The notes under the pieces are model-generated. The model had not been told where the DNA came from. It worked only from the letters and a program-made list of their open reading frames with translations, and made no database searches. From the NCBI RefSeq assembly GCF_042682785.1, contig NZ_JBHUIB010000012.1:186001-250000 (forward strand): a stretch of DNA of 64,000 bases, read 5' to 3'. Shown in pieces: positions 16,889-26,600 of the stretch. The position numbers and the translations under genes are program-made. How positions within the stretch are numbered: the first letter of the stretch is position 1; the number at the start of each line of letters is the position of its first letter. The stretch is from Thalassotalea_F euphylliae. GTDB taxonomy: Bacteria > Pseudomonadota > Gammaproteobacteria > Enterobacterales > Alteromonadaceae.

Positions 16889-18721
16889 TTAATTAAAGGT
16901 GGTATTAACGTGTGCAGCAAACTCATCCGCGCCCATAAAGCCAGTCACTCGCTTGTTACTGACTTCTTCACCTGACTTATCGAAAAACAAAATCGAAGGT
17001 AGGCCAAACACGTCGAAATGTTCCATTAACTCAACGCTCTCTGGTGATCCTGTATCTGTTAAATCAATTTGAACCAATAATGTGTTCGCTAGCGCAGCTT
17101 GCACGTTACTCGCTGGGAAGGTGTACTCTTCAAATTCTTTACATGCGATACACCAATCAGCATACAAATCAAGCATCACTGTTTCACCTTTCGCATTAGC
17201 GTCAGCAATGGTTTGCTCTAACTCACTGAGGTTTTTAACGAATACAAAATGCTTCTGCTCTGCATTGTTTTCCGAGTGCACTGCGACTTGCGGAGCTGGG
17301 AAAACTGTTTCGTAAAGCTTATTGGCACCAAAGAATAGGGCGATAAATATGACTAAGCTACGAACACCAAACCAGAAGTTTTTACTCGTATCTTGGTTAG
17401 CAACATAAAAGTATGTCGCTGCACCCAATACTAATAATGCCCAAAGTACTTGTGAGGCTTCAGCAGGGATAAAACGTTCAAGTAAGAATATAGGTACAGC
17501 TAGCAGCAAAATACCGAAGATATTCTTAATAATGGTCATCCAGTTACCAGCTTTAGGAAGGATTTTACCACCTGAGCTACCTAACAATAGTAATGGTAAG
17601 CCCATACCCATGCTTAATGCATATAATGCTGCAGCGCCAAGTGCAATATCACCTGTTTGTGAGATGTAAATCAGTGCACCTGTTAATGGTGCTGTAGTGC
17701 ATGGAGATGCAACTAGGCCCGAAATTGCCCCCATCGACAGTACACCCGTATAGGAGCCGCCTTCCTGTTTATTACTCATTTCATTGAGCTTATTCTGCCA
17801 GCTTGATGGCAAGGCTAGGTTGAACATACCGAACATAGAAAGTGCTAAGAATATGAATAACACACTTAAGAAAATTAATACGACTGGGTGCTGGAACATC
17901 GCTTGGAATTGCGCGCCAGCTAGTGCTACAACAATACCCAAAATCGTGTACGTAATTGCCATACCTTGCACATAAAAAAACGATAAGCTAAACGCTCGTT
18001 TGGTCGAAAGATTGTCCCCTTGGCCAACGATAATCCCTGTTAAAATCGGATACATAGGGAATACACATGGTGTGAATGACAGTAGCAATCCACCTGTAAA
18101 AAAGGCTAGCAAGGTAACTACTAAACTTTCATTTTGAAGCAGGTCTAATAATTCAAACTGTTCACTACTACTAGTATTCACCTCGCTTGTATTATCTTGT
18201 GTGTCAGACGCGCTGTTGTCGCTTAGTGCAGACAGCACGTCTGCTGGCGCTGATGCTTCTACTTTCGACAAATCTACTGTCTTGGTCGTTGGTGGGTAAC
18301 ACAGTCCTTTCTTGGCGCATCCTTGGAAGCGAATAGTCACACTAGCATTTTCGCCTGCCTCCAAAATAGGAACAGTGAACTCTACATCTTCCTCGAATAT
18401 CTGTTGAACACCAAAAAATTCATCTTCGTGCTCTTTACCCTGTGGAATAACAACATCGCCGATAGTAGTGTTTTCTGGTGTGACTTTAAATTGATGGCGA
18501 TATAGGTAGTAGCCATCTTTGACGTTAAAGCTAATCAGCAATTTGTCTTTGTTTTGGTGAAAGTCAAATATAAAGGCTTCGTCTACTTTCAAAAACTCGT
18601 TGTCATTGCTAAATAAGCTAGACGCCGATGTGTCGAAAATTGATTTTTGTTGCTGCGCATAACCAAGGTTAATGGTAGAAAGTGCTAACAGCGTAAATAG
18701 CAGAGTTAAAAGTTGTTTCAT
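16889..18721 (-). CDS. dsbD: Thiol:disulfide interchange protein DsbD
   Basis: A 610-residue inner-membrane electron shuttle that passes reducing power from cytoplasmic thioredoxin to periplasmic DsbC/DsbG and CcmG. After a signal peptide (cleaved near GYAQ), the N-terminal immunoglobulin-like domain has the Cys pair CAKKGLC (about 132-138). The eight-helix core has FTPCVFP (about 213) and ASPCTTAP (about 338), and the C-terminal thioredoxin-like domain has WCIAC (about 522-525). All three redox pairs are present. It starts 4 bp after the cutA stop, the same cutA-dsbD order as E. coli. Confidence 0.96.
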   Translation of the reverse strand: MKQLLTLLFTLLALSTINLGYAQQQKSIFDTSASSLFSNDNEFLKVDEAFIFDFHQNKDKLLISFNVKDGYYLYRHQFKVTPENTTIGDVVIPQGKEHEDEFFGVQQIFEEDVEFTVPILEAGENASVTIRFQGCAKKGLCYPPTTKTVDLSKVEASAPADVLSALSDNSASDTQDNTSEVNTSSSEQFELLDLLQNESLVVTLLAFFTGGLLLSFTPCVFPMYPILTGIIVGQGDNLSTKRAFSLSFFYVQGMAITYTILGIVVALAGAQFQAMFQHPVVLIFLSVLFIFLALSMFGMFNLALPSSWQNKLNEMSNKQEGGSYTGVLSMGAISGLVASPCTTAPLTGALIYISQTGDIALGAAALYALSMGMGLPLLLLGSSGGKILPKAGNWMTIIKNIFGILLLAVPIFLLERFIPAEASQVLWALLVLGAATYFYVANQDTSKNFWFGVRSLVIFIALFFGANKLYETVFPAPQVAVHSENNAEQKHFVFVKNLSELEQTIADANAKGETVMLDLYADWCIACKEFEEYTFPASNVQAALANTLLVQIDLTDTGSPESVELMEHFDVFGLPSILFFDKSGEEVSNKRVTGFMGADEFAAHVNTTFN

Positions 18722-18725
18722 GTGT

Positions 18726-19037
18726 TTACTTCAAAGAATCTGAAATCCAATTTAAATAGTCACTGTTACCTTGGGAAATATCTAAAGCAACAATCTCAGG
18801 GACATCGTAAGGATGTTGTTCGCTTATAGACCGACTAACTTGCTCAAAGTATTCAGCCTTTGTTTTAATCATTAATAAATATTCTTGCGCTTTCTCTATT
18901 TTCCCTTGCCATTGATAGATGGATGTCACTCCAGGTTGAATATTCACGCAAGCTGCCAACTTCGCGGTCACTAGTGAACCAGCGAGCGATTCAGCAACAT
19001 CAATTGTAGGGCACGTGCAAAGAACAATTTGATACAT
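18726..19037 (-). CDS. cutA: Divalent-cation tolerance protein CutA
   Basis: A 103-residue cytosolic trimer-forming protein of the CutA1 family. Visible family signatures are the N-terminal CTCPTIDVAESLAGSLV, KLAACVNIQPGVTSIYQWQG, LLMIKTK and HPYDVPEIVALDI. It was originally linked to copper tolerance, but its exact role is unsettled. It is cotranscribed with dsbD, which follows after 4 bp, and divergent from fxsA. Confidence 0.96.
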   Translation of the reverse strand: MYQIVLCTCPTIDVAESLAGSLVTAKLAACVNIQPGVTSIYQWQGKIEKAQEYLLMIKTKAEYFEQVSRSISEQHPYDVPEIVALDISQGNSDYLNWISDSLK

Positions 19038-19176
19038 GCAAGCACAGGTAAACAGATCATATTTGGGCTACTTTTTACCATGTTGATTACACTTTTGCAC
19101 GATTTGAGCGCTACTCAGTGGTTGAAATCGTTTGAATAGCCACCATATGAAAGTTACGCCCATGTAGAGTCTTACT

Positions 19177-19683
19177 ATGTTTAAAGTCCTTTTTATCTTA
19201 TTTGTAATTGTTCCCATTATTGAAATTGCTGTGCTCATGCAAGTAGGCGCGGTGATTGGTGCTTGGCCTACAGTGGCTATCGTCATTATCACTGCCTGGT
19301 TAGGCGCTAAAAATGTGCGTCAGCAAGGCTTGGCGACTATCCAGAACTTACAGAACAAAATGGCTGTAGGTGAAATGCCATCGGAAGAAATTGTGGCTGG
19401 TTTGTTGTTATTGGTTGCGGGTGTTTTGTTGGTAACGCCTGGCTTCGTGACTGATGCGTTTGGATTGTCATTGTTAGTGCCGTCTGTACGACGTGGCTTG
19501 GTAGCAAGTGTCCAGCAGCATTTAAGTGTGACAACCATGCACCAGAGCACAATGCATCAGCGTGGTAGCCAGGATTTTGGCAACTCTCCGTTTCAACAAC
19601 AATTTGAGTCACAGCGTCAGTTCCAGCAAGATCGCAAACATGATGGAAACACCATTGAAGGTGAGTTCGAACGTACAGAATAA
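19177..19683 (+). CDS. fxsA: Membrane protein FxsA
   Basis: A 168-residue inner-membrane protein of the FxsA family, with about three or four hydrophobic helices (residues 4-47 and 72-98) and a hydrophilic Gln/His-rich tail. Markers are the N-terminal FKVLFILFVIVPIIEIAVL and the LLLVAGVLLVTPGFVTDAFG segment. In E. coli its overexpression relieves phage T7 exclusion by F plasmid PifA. The neighbourhood fxsA/groESL/cutA/dsbD is conserved across gammaproteobacteria. A hairpin with a possible heat-shock promoter follows at 19695-19728. Confidence 0.93.
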   Translation: MFKVLFILFVIVPIIEIAVLMQVGAVIGAWPTVAIVIITAWLGAKNVRQQGLATIQNLQNKMAVGEMPSEEIVAGLLLLVAGVLLVTPGFVTDAFGLSLLVPSVRRGLVASVQQHLSVTTMHQSTMHQRGSQDFGNSPFQQQFESQRQFQQDRKHDGNTIEGEFERTE

Positions 19684-19694
19684 AAAAATTTATT

Positions 19695-19731
19695 AATAGG
19701 GTTGTATTGCCAAAATACGGCCCTATTTATT
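19695..19731 (+). terminator. Hairpin downstream of fxsA, probable terminator
   Basis: A 14-bp stem (19695-19708 pairing with 19714-19727, two G-U wobbles in RNA) with loop GCCAA, followed by TATTT. The T-tract is imperfect. It overlaps the candidate heat-shock promoter of groES, so it could also act on the groESL leader if transcription starts upstream. Confidence 0.5.
19702..19728 (+). promoter_or_regulatory. Candidate sigma32 heat-shock promoter of groES-groEL
   Basis: The -10 element CCCTATTT (19721-19728) matches the sigma32 consensus CCCCATTT in 7 of 8 positions, and TTGTA (19702-19706) lies 14 bp upstream where TTGAA is expected. Position about 50 bp before the groES start is consistent. 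No CIRCE element is seen. Confidence 0.45.
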
Positions 19732-19775
19732 TCATCAAACATTTTGTTAAACATTATTCTCAGGAGAGAAAATCA

Positions 19776-20066
19776 ATGAGCATTCGTCCATTACACGATC
19801 GCGTAATCATCAAGCGTAAAGAGGTAGAATCAAAGTCTGCTGGCGGTATCGTATTAACGGGTAGCGCTGCTGAGAAATCAACACGTGGTGAAGTAGTTGC
19901 TGTTGGCAACGGCCGTATTTTAGAAAACGGTGAAGTACGCGCGTTAGACGTAAAAGTGGGTGACCAAGTTATCTTTAACGAAGGTTACGGCGTTAAAACT
20001 GAAAAAATTGACGGCGAAGAAGTATTGATTCTTTCTGAATCAGACATCTTAGCAATCGTAGAATAA
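19776..20066 (+). CDS. groES: Co-chaperonin GroES
   Basis: The 96-residue heptameric lid of the GroEL chaperonin. It begins MSIRPLHDRVIIKRKEVE; the mobile loop that binds GroEL is SAGGIVLTGSAAEKS, and the roof loop follows at GNGRILENGEV. The start at 19776 has AGGAGA upstream; longer starts are not supported. It is followed after 74 bp by groEL in the universal operon. Confidence 0.98.
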   Translation: MSIRPLHDRVIIKRKEVESKSAGGIVLTGSAAEKSTRGEVVAVGNGRILENGEVRALDVKVGDQVIFNEGYGVKTEKIDGEEVLILSESDILAIVE

Positions 20067-20140
20067 TAGCGATTATTCATTAGACAACATTTAAATGCGT
20101 GGCAAACAATTGCGGCGCAAATATATAGGAATTCAAAACA

Positions 20141-21793
20141 ATGGCAAAAGACGTATTATTCGGTAATGACGCTCGCGCTAAAATGCTTAACGGTGTAAAC
20201 GTTTTAGCAGACGCAGTAAAAGTAACTTTAGGCCCTAAAGGTCGTAACGTAGTTTTAGACAAGTCATTTGGCGGTCCAACTATCACTAAAGACGGTGTAT
20301 CAGTTGCGAAAGAAATCGAACTAGAAGACAAGTTCGAAAACATGGGCGCGCAAATGGTTAAAGAAGTAGCGTCTAAAGCAAACGACGAAGCAGGTGACGG
20401 TACAACAACGGCAACTGTACTTGCACAATCAATCGTTAACGAAGGCTTAAAATCAATCGCTGCGGGCATGAACCCAATGGATCTTAAGCGCGGTATCGAC
20501 AAAGCAGTTGTTGCTGCAGTTGAAGAGTTAAAAGCAATTTCTACTCCATGTGCGGACAACAAAGCAATTGAGCAAGTAGGTACTATCTCTGCTAACGCTG
20601 ACAAAACTGTTGGTGAAATCATTGCGACGGCAATGGACAAAGTAGGCACTGAAGGTGTTATCACTGTAGAAGAAGGTCAATCGTTAGAAAACGAATTAGA
20701 CGTTGTTGAAGGTATGCAGTTCGACCGCGGTTACCTTTCTCCATACTTCATCAACAACCAAGAAAGCGGTGCAGTTGAGTTAGAAAACCCTTTCATCCTT
20801 TTAGTTGACAAGAAAGTATCAAACATCCGTGAACTTCTTACAACGTTAGAAGGCGTTGCTAAAGCAGGCAAGCCACTTCTTATCATCGCTGAAGATGTTG
20901 AAGGTGAAGCATTAGCAACATTAGTTGTTAACAACATGCGTGGCATCGTAAAAGTTGCTGCTGTTAAAGCACCAGGTTTTGGTGACCGTCGTAAAGCAAT
21001 GCTTCAAGACATCGCTATCCTAACGGCAGGTACTGTGATTTCTGAAGAAATCGGCATGGAGCTTGAGAAAGCAACATTAGAAGATTTAGGCCAAGCGAAG
21101 AAAGTTGTTATCTCTAAAGACAACACAACAATCATCGACGGTATCGGTGAAGAAGCTGATATCCAAGCACGTGTTGCGCAAATCCGTGGTCAAATCGAAG
21201 AAACTTCTTCTGATTATGACAAAGAAAAACTTCAAGAGCGTTTAGCTAAGTTGGCTGGCGGTGTAGCGGTAATTAAAGTAGGTGCTGCAACTGAAGTTGA
21301 AATGAAAGAGAAGAAAGACCGTGTAGACGATGCACTTCACGCAACGCGCGCAGCGGTTGAAGAAGGTGTTGTAGCTGGTGGTGGTGTTGCTCTAGTTCGC
21401 GTAGCTGACAAGATCAAAGACCTTAAAGGCGACAACGAAGATCAAAACCACGGTATCAACGTTGCTATCCGCGCGATGGAAGCTCCACTTCGTCAAATCG
21501 TTGCTAACTGTGGTGACGAAGCTTCAGTAGTGCTTAACGAAGTACGCAACGGCGAAGGTAACTTCGGTTACAACGCGGGTAACGGTTCATACGGCGACAT
21601 GCTAGAAATGGGTATCTTAGACCCTGCGAAAGTTACACGCTCTGCATTACAATTCGCAGCATCAGTAGCTGGCTTAATGCTAACGACTGAAGCAATGGTA
21701 ACTGACGCACCAGTTAAAGATGCTGGTGGCGCACCTGCAATGCCTGATATGGGCGGCATGGGTGGTATGGGCGGTATGCCAGGCATGATGTAA
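20141..21793 (+). CDS. groEL: Chaperonin GroEL
   Basis: A 550-residue ATP-dependent chaperonin subunit forming double heptameric rings with GroES. Visible are TLGPKGRNVVLDKSFGGPTI, the ATP site GDGTTTATVLAQ and AAVEEGVVAGGGVALVR, and the C-terminal Gly-Gly-Met tail ending GMPGMM that lines the cavity. Codon use is strongly biased towards a few codons, as expected for a highly expressed gene. AGGAA lies upstream of the ATG. A structured 3' region and a terminator follow. Confidence 0.99.
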   Translation: MAKDVLFGNDARAKMLNGVNVLADAVKVTLGPKGRNVVLDKSFGGPTITKDGVSVAKEIELEDKFENMGAQMVKEVASKANDEAGDGTTTATVLAQSIVNEGLKSIAAGMNPMDLKRGIDKAVVAAVEELKAISTPCADNKAIEQVGTISANADKTVGEIIATAMDKVGTEGVITVEEGQSLENELDVVEGMQFDRGYLSPYFINNQESGAVELENPFILLVDKKVSNIRELLTTLEGVAKAGKPLLIIAEDVEGEALATLVVNNMRGIVKVAAVKAPGFGDRRKAMLQDIAILTAGTVISEEIGMELEKATLEDLGQAKKVVISKDNTTIIDGIGEEADIQARVAQIRGQIEETSSDYDKEKLQERLAKLAGGVAVIKVGAATEVEMKEKKDRVDDALHATRAAVEEGVVAGGGVALVRVADKIKDLKGDNEDQNHGINVAIRAMEAPLRQIVANCGDEASVVLNEVRNGEGNFGYNAGNGSYGDMLEMGILDPAKVTRSALQFAASVAGLMLTTEAMVTDAPVKDAGGAPAMPDMGGMGGMGGMPGMM

Positions 21794-21806
21794 TTTTTGC
21801 TTGATT

Positions 21807-21887
21807 AAGCGGCTAATTTCTACGTTGCTTTGGTACTCGTTTATTGCGGATAAACTTCGTACTAAAGCGCCTTGAACTAAACCGCTT
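21807..21887 (+). other. Nested inverted repeats in the groEL 3' region
   Basis: Three concentric inverted repeats: AAGCGG (21807-21812) with CCGCTT (21882-21887); a 10-bp arm 21827-21836 with 21859-21868 (one G-U); and GTTTAT (21839-21844) with ATAAAC (21850-21855). They precede the true terminator and could form a long branched 3'-UTR structure. No matching known RNA family is recognised. Confidence 0.5.
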
Positions 21888-21923
21888 TATCTGAGCAAAA
21901 AGCCTAATCGCTTATTTGTTTTA

Positions 21924-21948
21924 AAAACCTGCTTCGGCAGGTTTTTTT
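21924..21948 (+). terminator. Rho-independent terminator of groES-groEL
   Basis: The stem AAAACCTGC/GCAGGTTTT with a TTCG tetraloop is followed by a T7 run. This is a textbook intrinsic terminator about 130 bp after the groEL stop. Confidence 0.92.
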
Positions 21949-22086
21949 GTGTGTAGCTTTTTGAAATAACTCACCTTAAAAATTGAAAAGCATGTAAAAT
22001 TAGCGGTTATAAGAAGCGGCAATGTCATTCAAGTAGCCAAATAGTCGCTCGTTCACGTGTAACCGGACAAATTTATTGGAGGCGTT

Positions 22087-23364
22087 ATGCCGTCAAACTA
22101 TAAGAAAAAAGCCATAGGCGCTCACGATCTCAAACCCGAATCTCTCATGATGGGTTATGGCTATGATCCCAAGCTTTCAGAGGGCTCAATTAAGTGCCCA
22201 AATTTCCAAACATCGACCTTTGTATTTAATTCTAGTGAAGAAGGGAAAGACTTTTTCAATGTTGTGTCAGGTCGCCGCCAACTAAAGGAAGGTGAAGAAG
22301 CTGGTCTAGTATACTCGCGTTTCAATAACCCGACGATTGAAATTGCTGAAAATAGAATTGCCGTATGGGATGGCGCTGAAGACTGCTTAATTACAGGCAG
22401 TGGCATGTCAGCCATTTCTACAGTGTTACTGGCACTATCAAAACCGGGTGATGTGATTGTCTATTCTGAGCCTATCTATGGCGGTACAGACACCCTCATT
22501 AATGGCATTTTGAAACAGTACGGTATTAAAGCAGTTGGCTTTATGTCGAGTGACGGTACTGCTGGTATTGAAGACGCACTAAACAAAGCCAAAGCACTGG
22601 GGGATATTTCCGTTGTACTTGTTGAAACACCGGATAACCCAACTAACAACTTGGTTGATCTCGCTAAATGTCGAGCGCTTATCGATGCATTGCCAAAGCA
22701 AGACAATGCGCCTGTTTTGGCGGTTGATAATACGATGTTAGGTCCACTGTGGCAGAAGCCACTCGCTCATGGTGCTGATTTATGTCTTTACTCGTTAACC
22801 AAGTACGTTGGCGGACATTCTGATTTAATCGGTGGCAGCTGTTCCGGCAGCAAGGCACTGATCAGCAAAATTAGAAAAGTAAGAAATGGTGTTGGAACGA
22901 CGATGGACTCTAACACTGCGTGGCTTATTTTACGCTCTCTAGAAACATTAAAAATTCGTATGCAAGCCTCTAATGACGGTGCGGCAAAGGTGGTTGAGTT
23001 CTTAAATAACCACGACAAAGTCTTGCGTATAGATTACCCTGGCCTTTTACAAGCGGGTGATCCGCAATTTGATGTTTACCAAAAACAATGCGCTGGCGCT
23101 GGCTCAACATTTTCGTTTGAAGTAGCAGGCGGTGAAGAGGCTGCATTTAAAGTGTTAGACAATTTACAGCTAGTAAAACTTGCAGTCAGTTTAGGTGGAA
23201 CAGAAAGCTTAGCTCAACATCCAGCAGCGATGACACATTCTGGCGTGCCAAAAGCTCGCAGAGAAGAAATTGGTATTACTGATGGTTTAATTCGCTTATC
23301 TGTAGGTATTGAAGATGCAGAGGATTTGATCGCCGATTTAGAGAATGCGCTAAGTTTGATCTAA
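22087..23364 (+). CDS. Cystathionine gamma-synthase/methionine gamma-lyase family PLP enzyme
   Basis: A 425-residue fold-type I PLP enzyme of the Cys/Met metabolism family. The cofactor lysine is in SLTKYVGGHSD (Lys239), and substrate/PLP-contacting segments are YSRFNNPT, GSGMSAIS, YGGTDTL and AVDNTMLGPLWQKPL. The C-terminal VSLGGTESLAQHPAAMTHSG is typical. It is longer at the N-terminus than MetB. It may make or break C-S bonds (gamma-synthase or gamma-lyase); the sequence alone does not decide. GGAGG precedes the ATG, and the gene appears monocistronic with its own terminator at 23479. Confidence 0.85.
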   Translation: MPSNYKKKAIGAHDLKPESLMMGYGYDPKLSEGSIKCPNFQTSTFVFNSSEEGKDFFNVVSGRRQLKEGEEAGLVYSRFNNPTIEIAENRIAVWDGAEDCLITGSGMSAISTVLLALSKPGDVIVYSEPIYGGTDTLINGILKQYGIKAVGFMSSDGTAGIEDALNKAKALGDISVVLVETPDNPTNNLVDLAKCRALIDALPKQDNAPVLAVDNTMLGPLWQKPLAHGADLCLYSLTKYVGGHSDLIGGSCSGSKALISKIRKVRNGVGTTMDSNTAWLILRSLETLKIRMQASNDGAAKVVEFLNNHDKVLRIDYPGLLQAGDPQFDVYQKQCAGAGSTFSFEVAGGEEAAFKVLDNLQLVKLAVSLGGTESLAQHPAAMTHSGVPKARREEIGITDGLIRLSVGIEDAEDLIADLENALSLI

Positions 23365-23478
23365 CGTTAAATTATCAGCACTTTTAAGCTATCTAGCCGA
23401 TTTTATGAATTGTAAGGTTGTCTGAGAAGATATGTAATTGCAACTTAACGTACTACTCTAAAATAAATTTCAAGTCTC

Positions 23479-23511
23479 AAAGCCGGTGACCGATCACTGG
23501 CTTTCTTTGTT
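23479..23511 (+). terminator. Rho-independent terminator after the Cys/Met PLP enzyme
   Basis: The stem AAAGCCGGTGA/TCACTGGCTTT (one mismatch or wobble) with loop CCGA is followed by CTTTGTT. Confidence 0.75.
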
Positions 23512-23589
23512 AATTATTTCGTGTTTAAACTAGATATTTTGAGTATACAGGTTAGTTTTGAATGTAGTAATTCGATAAATATACAAATA

Positions 23590-23618
23590 TTGACACATTT
23601 TTAAACACTTGTTATTAA
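23590..23618 (+). promoter_or_regulatory. Candidate sigma70 promoter of the RHS gene
   Basis: A perfect -35 TTGACA (23590-23595), a 17-bp spacer and TATTAA (23613-23618). Transcription would start about 60 bp before the RHS start codon. Confidence 0.55.
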
Positions 23619-23688
23619 TATGAACAAAGACTCTGCAGTGTATGGATAAAAATAGAGTCGCCTAAAAATAAAAAGAAAGGGAATTCAC

Positions 23689-26600
23689 ATGTCAAAATTT
23701 GTGGGCGTGATAGCGTCTCTATGCCTATTTTTTGTTGGATACTCACATGCATACTCCGAAATAGAGAGTGTAGCTTGGAAAGATGAAAAATATAAAAAAC
23801 ATCTTGCTGACTTCGATGGCGACGGCCTCCAAGATCTATTCTTGCACTCCAAAAAACCTAATAAAAAGTCTAAATTAGTTTACACGCGCTATCATGACGG
23901 CAACTTTGTTTGGTCAAAGCAACAACTTATTAAGTTACCTGAAGTAATCGATGGTACAAGCTGGCACAAAAAAAACGCCACTCCGTTATTTGCCGATTTT
24001 AACGGTGATCAAGATACAGATCTGCTACTAATATTTCATGCAAAGCAAAAAGTATACTTTTACGAGTCAGTGGGAGAGATTGCTAAATCGTCTTTTACCC
24101 CTTCAAAGATTTTTAATGAAAATGACTTTCCATGGCTTACGTCTAACAAAAAATTGAAGTTTTTTATTGGTGACTTTAATGGAGACAGTTTGTCGGACGT
24201 GGTAGTTAGTGATACGAAAAATATAGCTGTTTATCACGCATCATCCAATAACACTTTCAAAATCGCACAAAAAATAAAAGGTGACGTAAAAAAAGTTTTT
24301 AGTAACAGGCGAAAATTAATTATTGAAGACTTTAACGGTGATGGCTTAGATGACATCTTTGCACAAGCTAAAAATTCGAACACCCCTCATTTTATTGCCT
24401 ATTCAAATAAACACGGCAAATTTAAATCAAAGCTCTTAGAGCAAATATCACCTTTAATTAATGGTGAGCGATGGAATTCAAATGATTACAATGTTATTGC
24501 TAACTATAACGAAACTCGCTCAGGTTACGAGTTAGTTCGTTTGCGTAATCAAAGTACTGCTAACGAAGTTGGACAGTGTAATAACTTGTTTTTTAGTCCA
24601 TACCTAGGTTTATTCGGTCGCACTTGCGCACCAATGCCTTATACAGAGGCGTCGATTGTTGGTTCTTTGAAAACAAGTTTTTCCACAGCGTACAAGCGAA
24701 ATAAGATAGCTACTGACGTTAATGATTGTGAACCACCCCCTAGTCCGTTTAGTAAAGGTTTCCATACTCCCAAATTTGGTGGCAATCCTTGTGGCCCCAA
24801 ACCAACACCGCCACCAACACCTGATGATAGCCCCGAGATATCGCCAAACACGGTAACTATTGGAAAAGAATTTCAAATAACTTTTCCTAAAAGTATAGGT
24901 GCTATGTACTTTTCTTTAGTCGAAGTTGGTCCTGATGGATATAAAGAGTATACAGGTACCCCAAACAATCCAGTAACCTTAAGTAAAACAAAGTTGGGGA
25001 CATATCTTTATAAGGTTTCCGCATGCAACTTTTCTGCATGTTCGGGCTATAGCCCAGAGTCCTTTGTCGAAGTTATTGCTGATCCTGGTGTACTACCACC
25101 AGGTGTACCTAAGTCTATTCAGATAATGCCACATCAGATCACAGTGCGTGAGTCTGCGACAATAGAGTGGCTAGCACCAGACAATTTCGACATATCTAAA
25201 GGTGTCTACCAGGTTATTGAAGTACAACCGGACATTTTTCCTATATCTAGAGTAATATGGGAGTCATTAGCGCATGACGCGAATAGCGTTAAGCAGTCAA
25301 TTACGGTAAATCCAAACGAGAAGTTTACAGGTACCTATACATACAGGGTAATAGCGTGCGCTGATTCGACGCTAAGCTCTTGTAGTTCATCTGCAGATAT
25401 TAACTTAGATGTTAGCGAGGCGAATTCAATTCCGACTGTTTCAATCAGCTCCCCAGCAGATAATCAGCAATTTACTGAAGGTGATGAAATCATTGTTGAT
25501 GCAATAGCATCAGATCCGGATGCTCAAGGCACTGTTTCACAGGTTGAATTTAGAGTTAATACCGATGCTTGGGTCATTGATAGCGAGGGGCCCTATAATC
25601 ACTCTTTTGGTGCTTTACCCGTTGGAAGCCACGTTATCTACGTAAGGGCATTGGATAATGTTGGTGAATATTCTGAAACTAAGTCTATCAGTATTAACGT
25701 GGTAGCAGATACAAATGTTTCTAAGCCTACGTTATCAATCATATCGCCTGCTCAAAATGAAATTTTTGGCAGTACAGGTACCGTAATTGCTGAGGCAAGC
25801 GCAGAAGATGTTGACGGAAGTATAGATCGAGTAGAGTTCAGGGCAAATAATGGAGAATGGATCACAGATTCTTTTGCTCCTTTTATTCACGTATTTGATT
25901 CACTTCAGTCAGGTGACCATATTATCTACGTAAAAGCGTATGACAATGAAGGCAAAGAATCAGATATTGAAGAGGTTGCATTTTTTATTGAGGATAACTC
26001 AGAATGGGTTGGTTGGTTCGATGAATTACGAACCGATAAATCTGAAATAAGCCTTGGGGAGTCATTAACACTCTCTTGGGACGAACCTTTAGATACGGTT
26101 GACGCTGTATTTAATCTCTATTTTACTGTGAATGGTGGGACCTTGCACAGCTTGGCTAGAGACCTTACCTTTGAAAGTTTTTCATTCAATTATCAACCAT
26201 TGTCTGCTGGAGAATATGTTTTTTATATTGAGGCCTGTAAAGACGGTAGTTGTGGGGAGCGCGCTAGCGTTGACGTCACCGTATTAACAGGCTTACCAAG
26301 TGATAACTTTGTTGATATAGAGTTAAGCGCTCAGCAGACGCCATTTGCGGCGTCTGCACCAATTGAAGATACGTCTTCAACCGTGATTGGTCTGACACCT
26401 GGCGAACTAAGTGTAGACAACTCAGGCTCAGCTACCTATAGCATTCCTTTTTCACTACCCGTAGGTAGGGGGGGGATCAGCCCAGAATTAGGTTTTCAAT
26501 ATAACTCATCATCACCAAATGGTCCTTTAGGTATAGGCTGGAGTATTACAGGTGTATCAGCTATCTCTCGCTGTAGAAAAACTTATGAGTCATTCGGTAT

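Larger units (their letters stand above)
23365..23688 (+). other. Intergenic region before the RHS gene
   Basis: It holds the terminator of the PLP enzyme gene (23479-23511) and a sigma70-like promoter for the RHS gene (23590-23618). The rest is A+T-rich with no recognised gene. AAAGGGAATT just before 23689 is the likely ribosome binding site. Confidence 0.5.

Noticed and set aside
20080..20664. Long reading frame on the minus strand opposite groEL
   Set aside because: It is a shadow of the strongly codon-biased groEL: low-complexity Ser/Ala/Leu product with no motif.
21740..21793. Gly-Gly-Met tandem repeat as microsatellite or insertion
   Set aside because: It is the normal C-terminal tail of GroEL.
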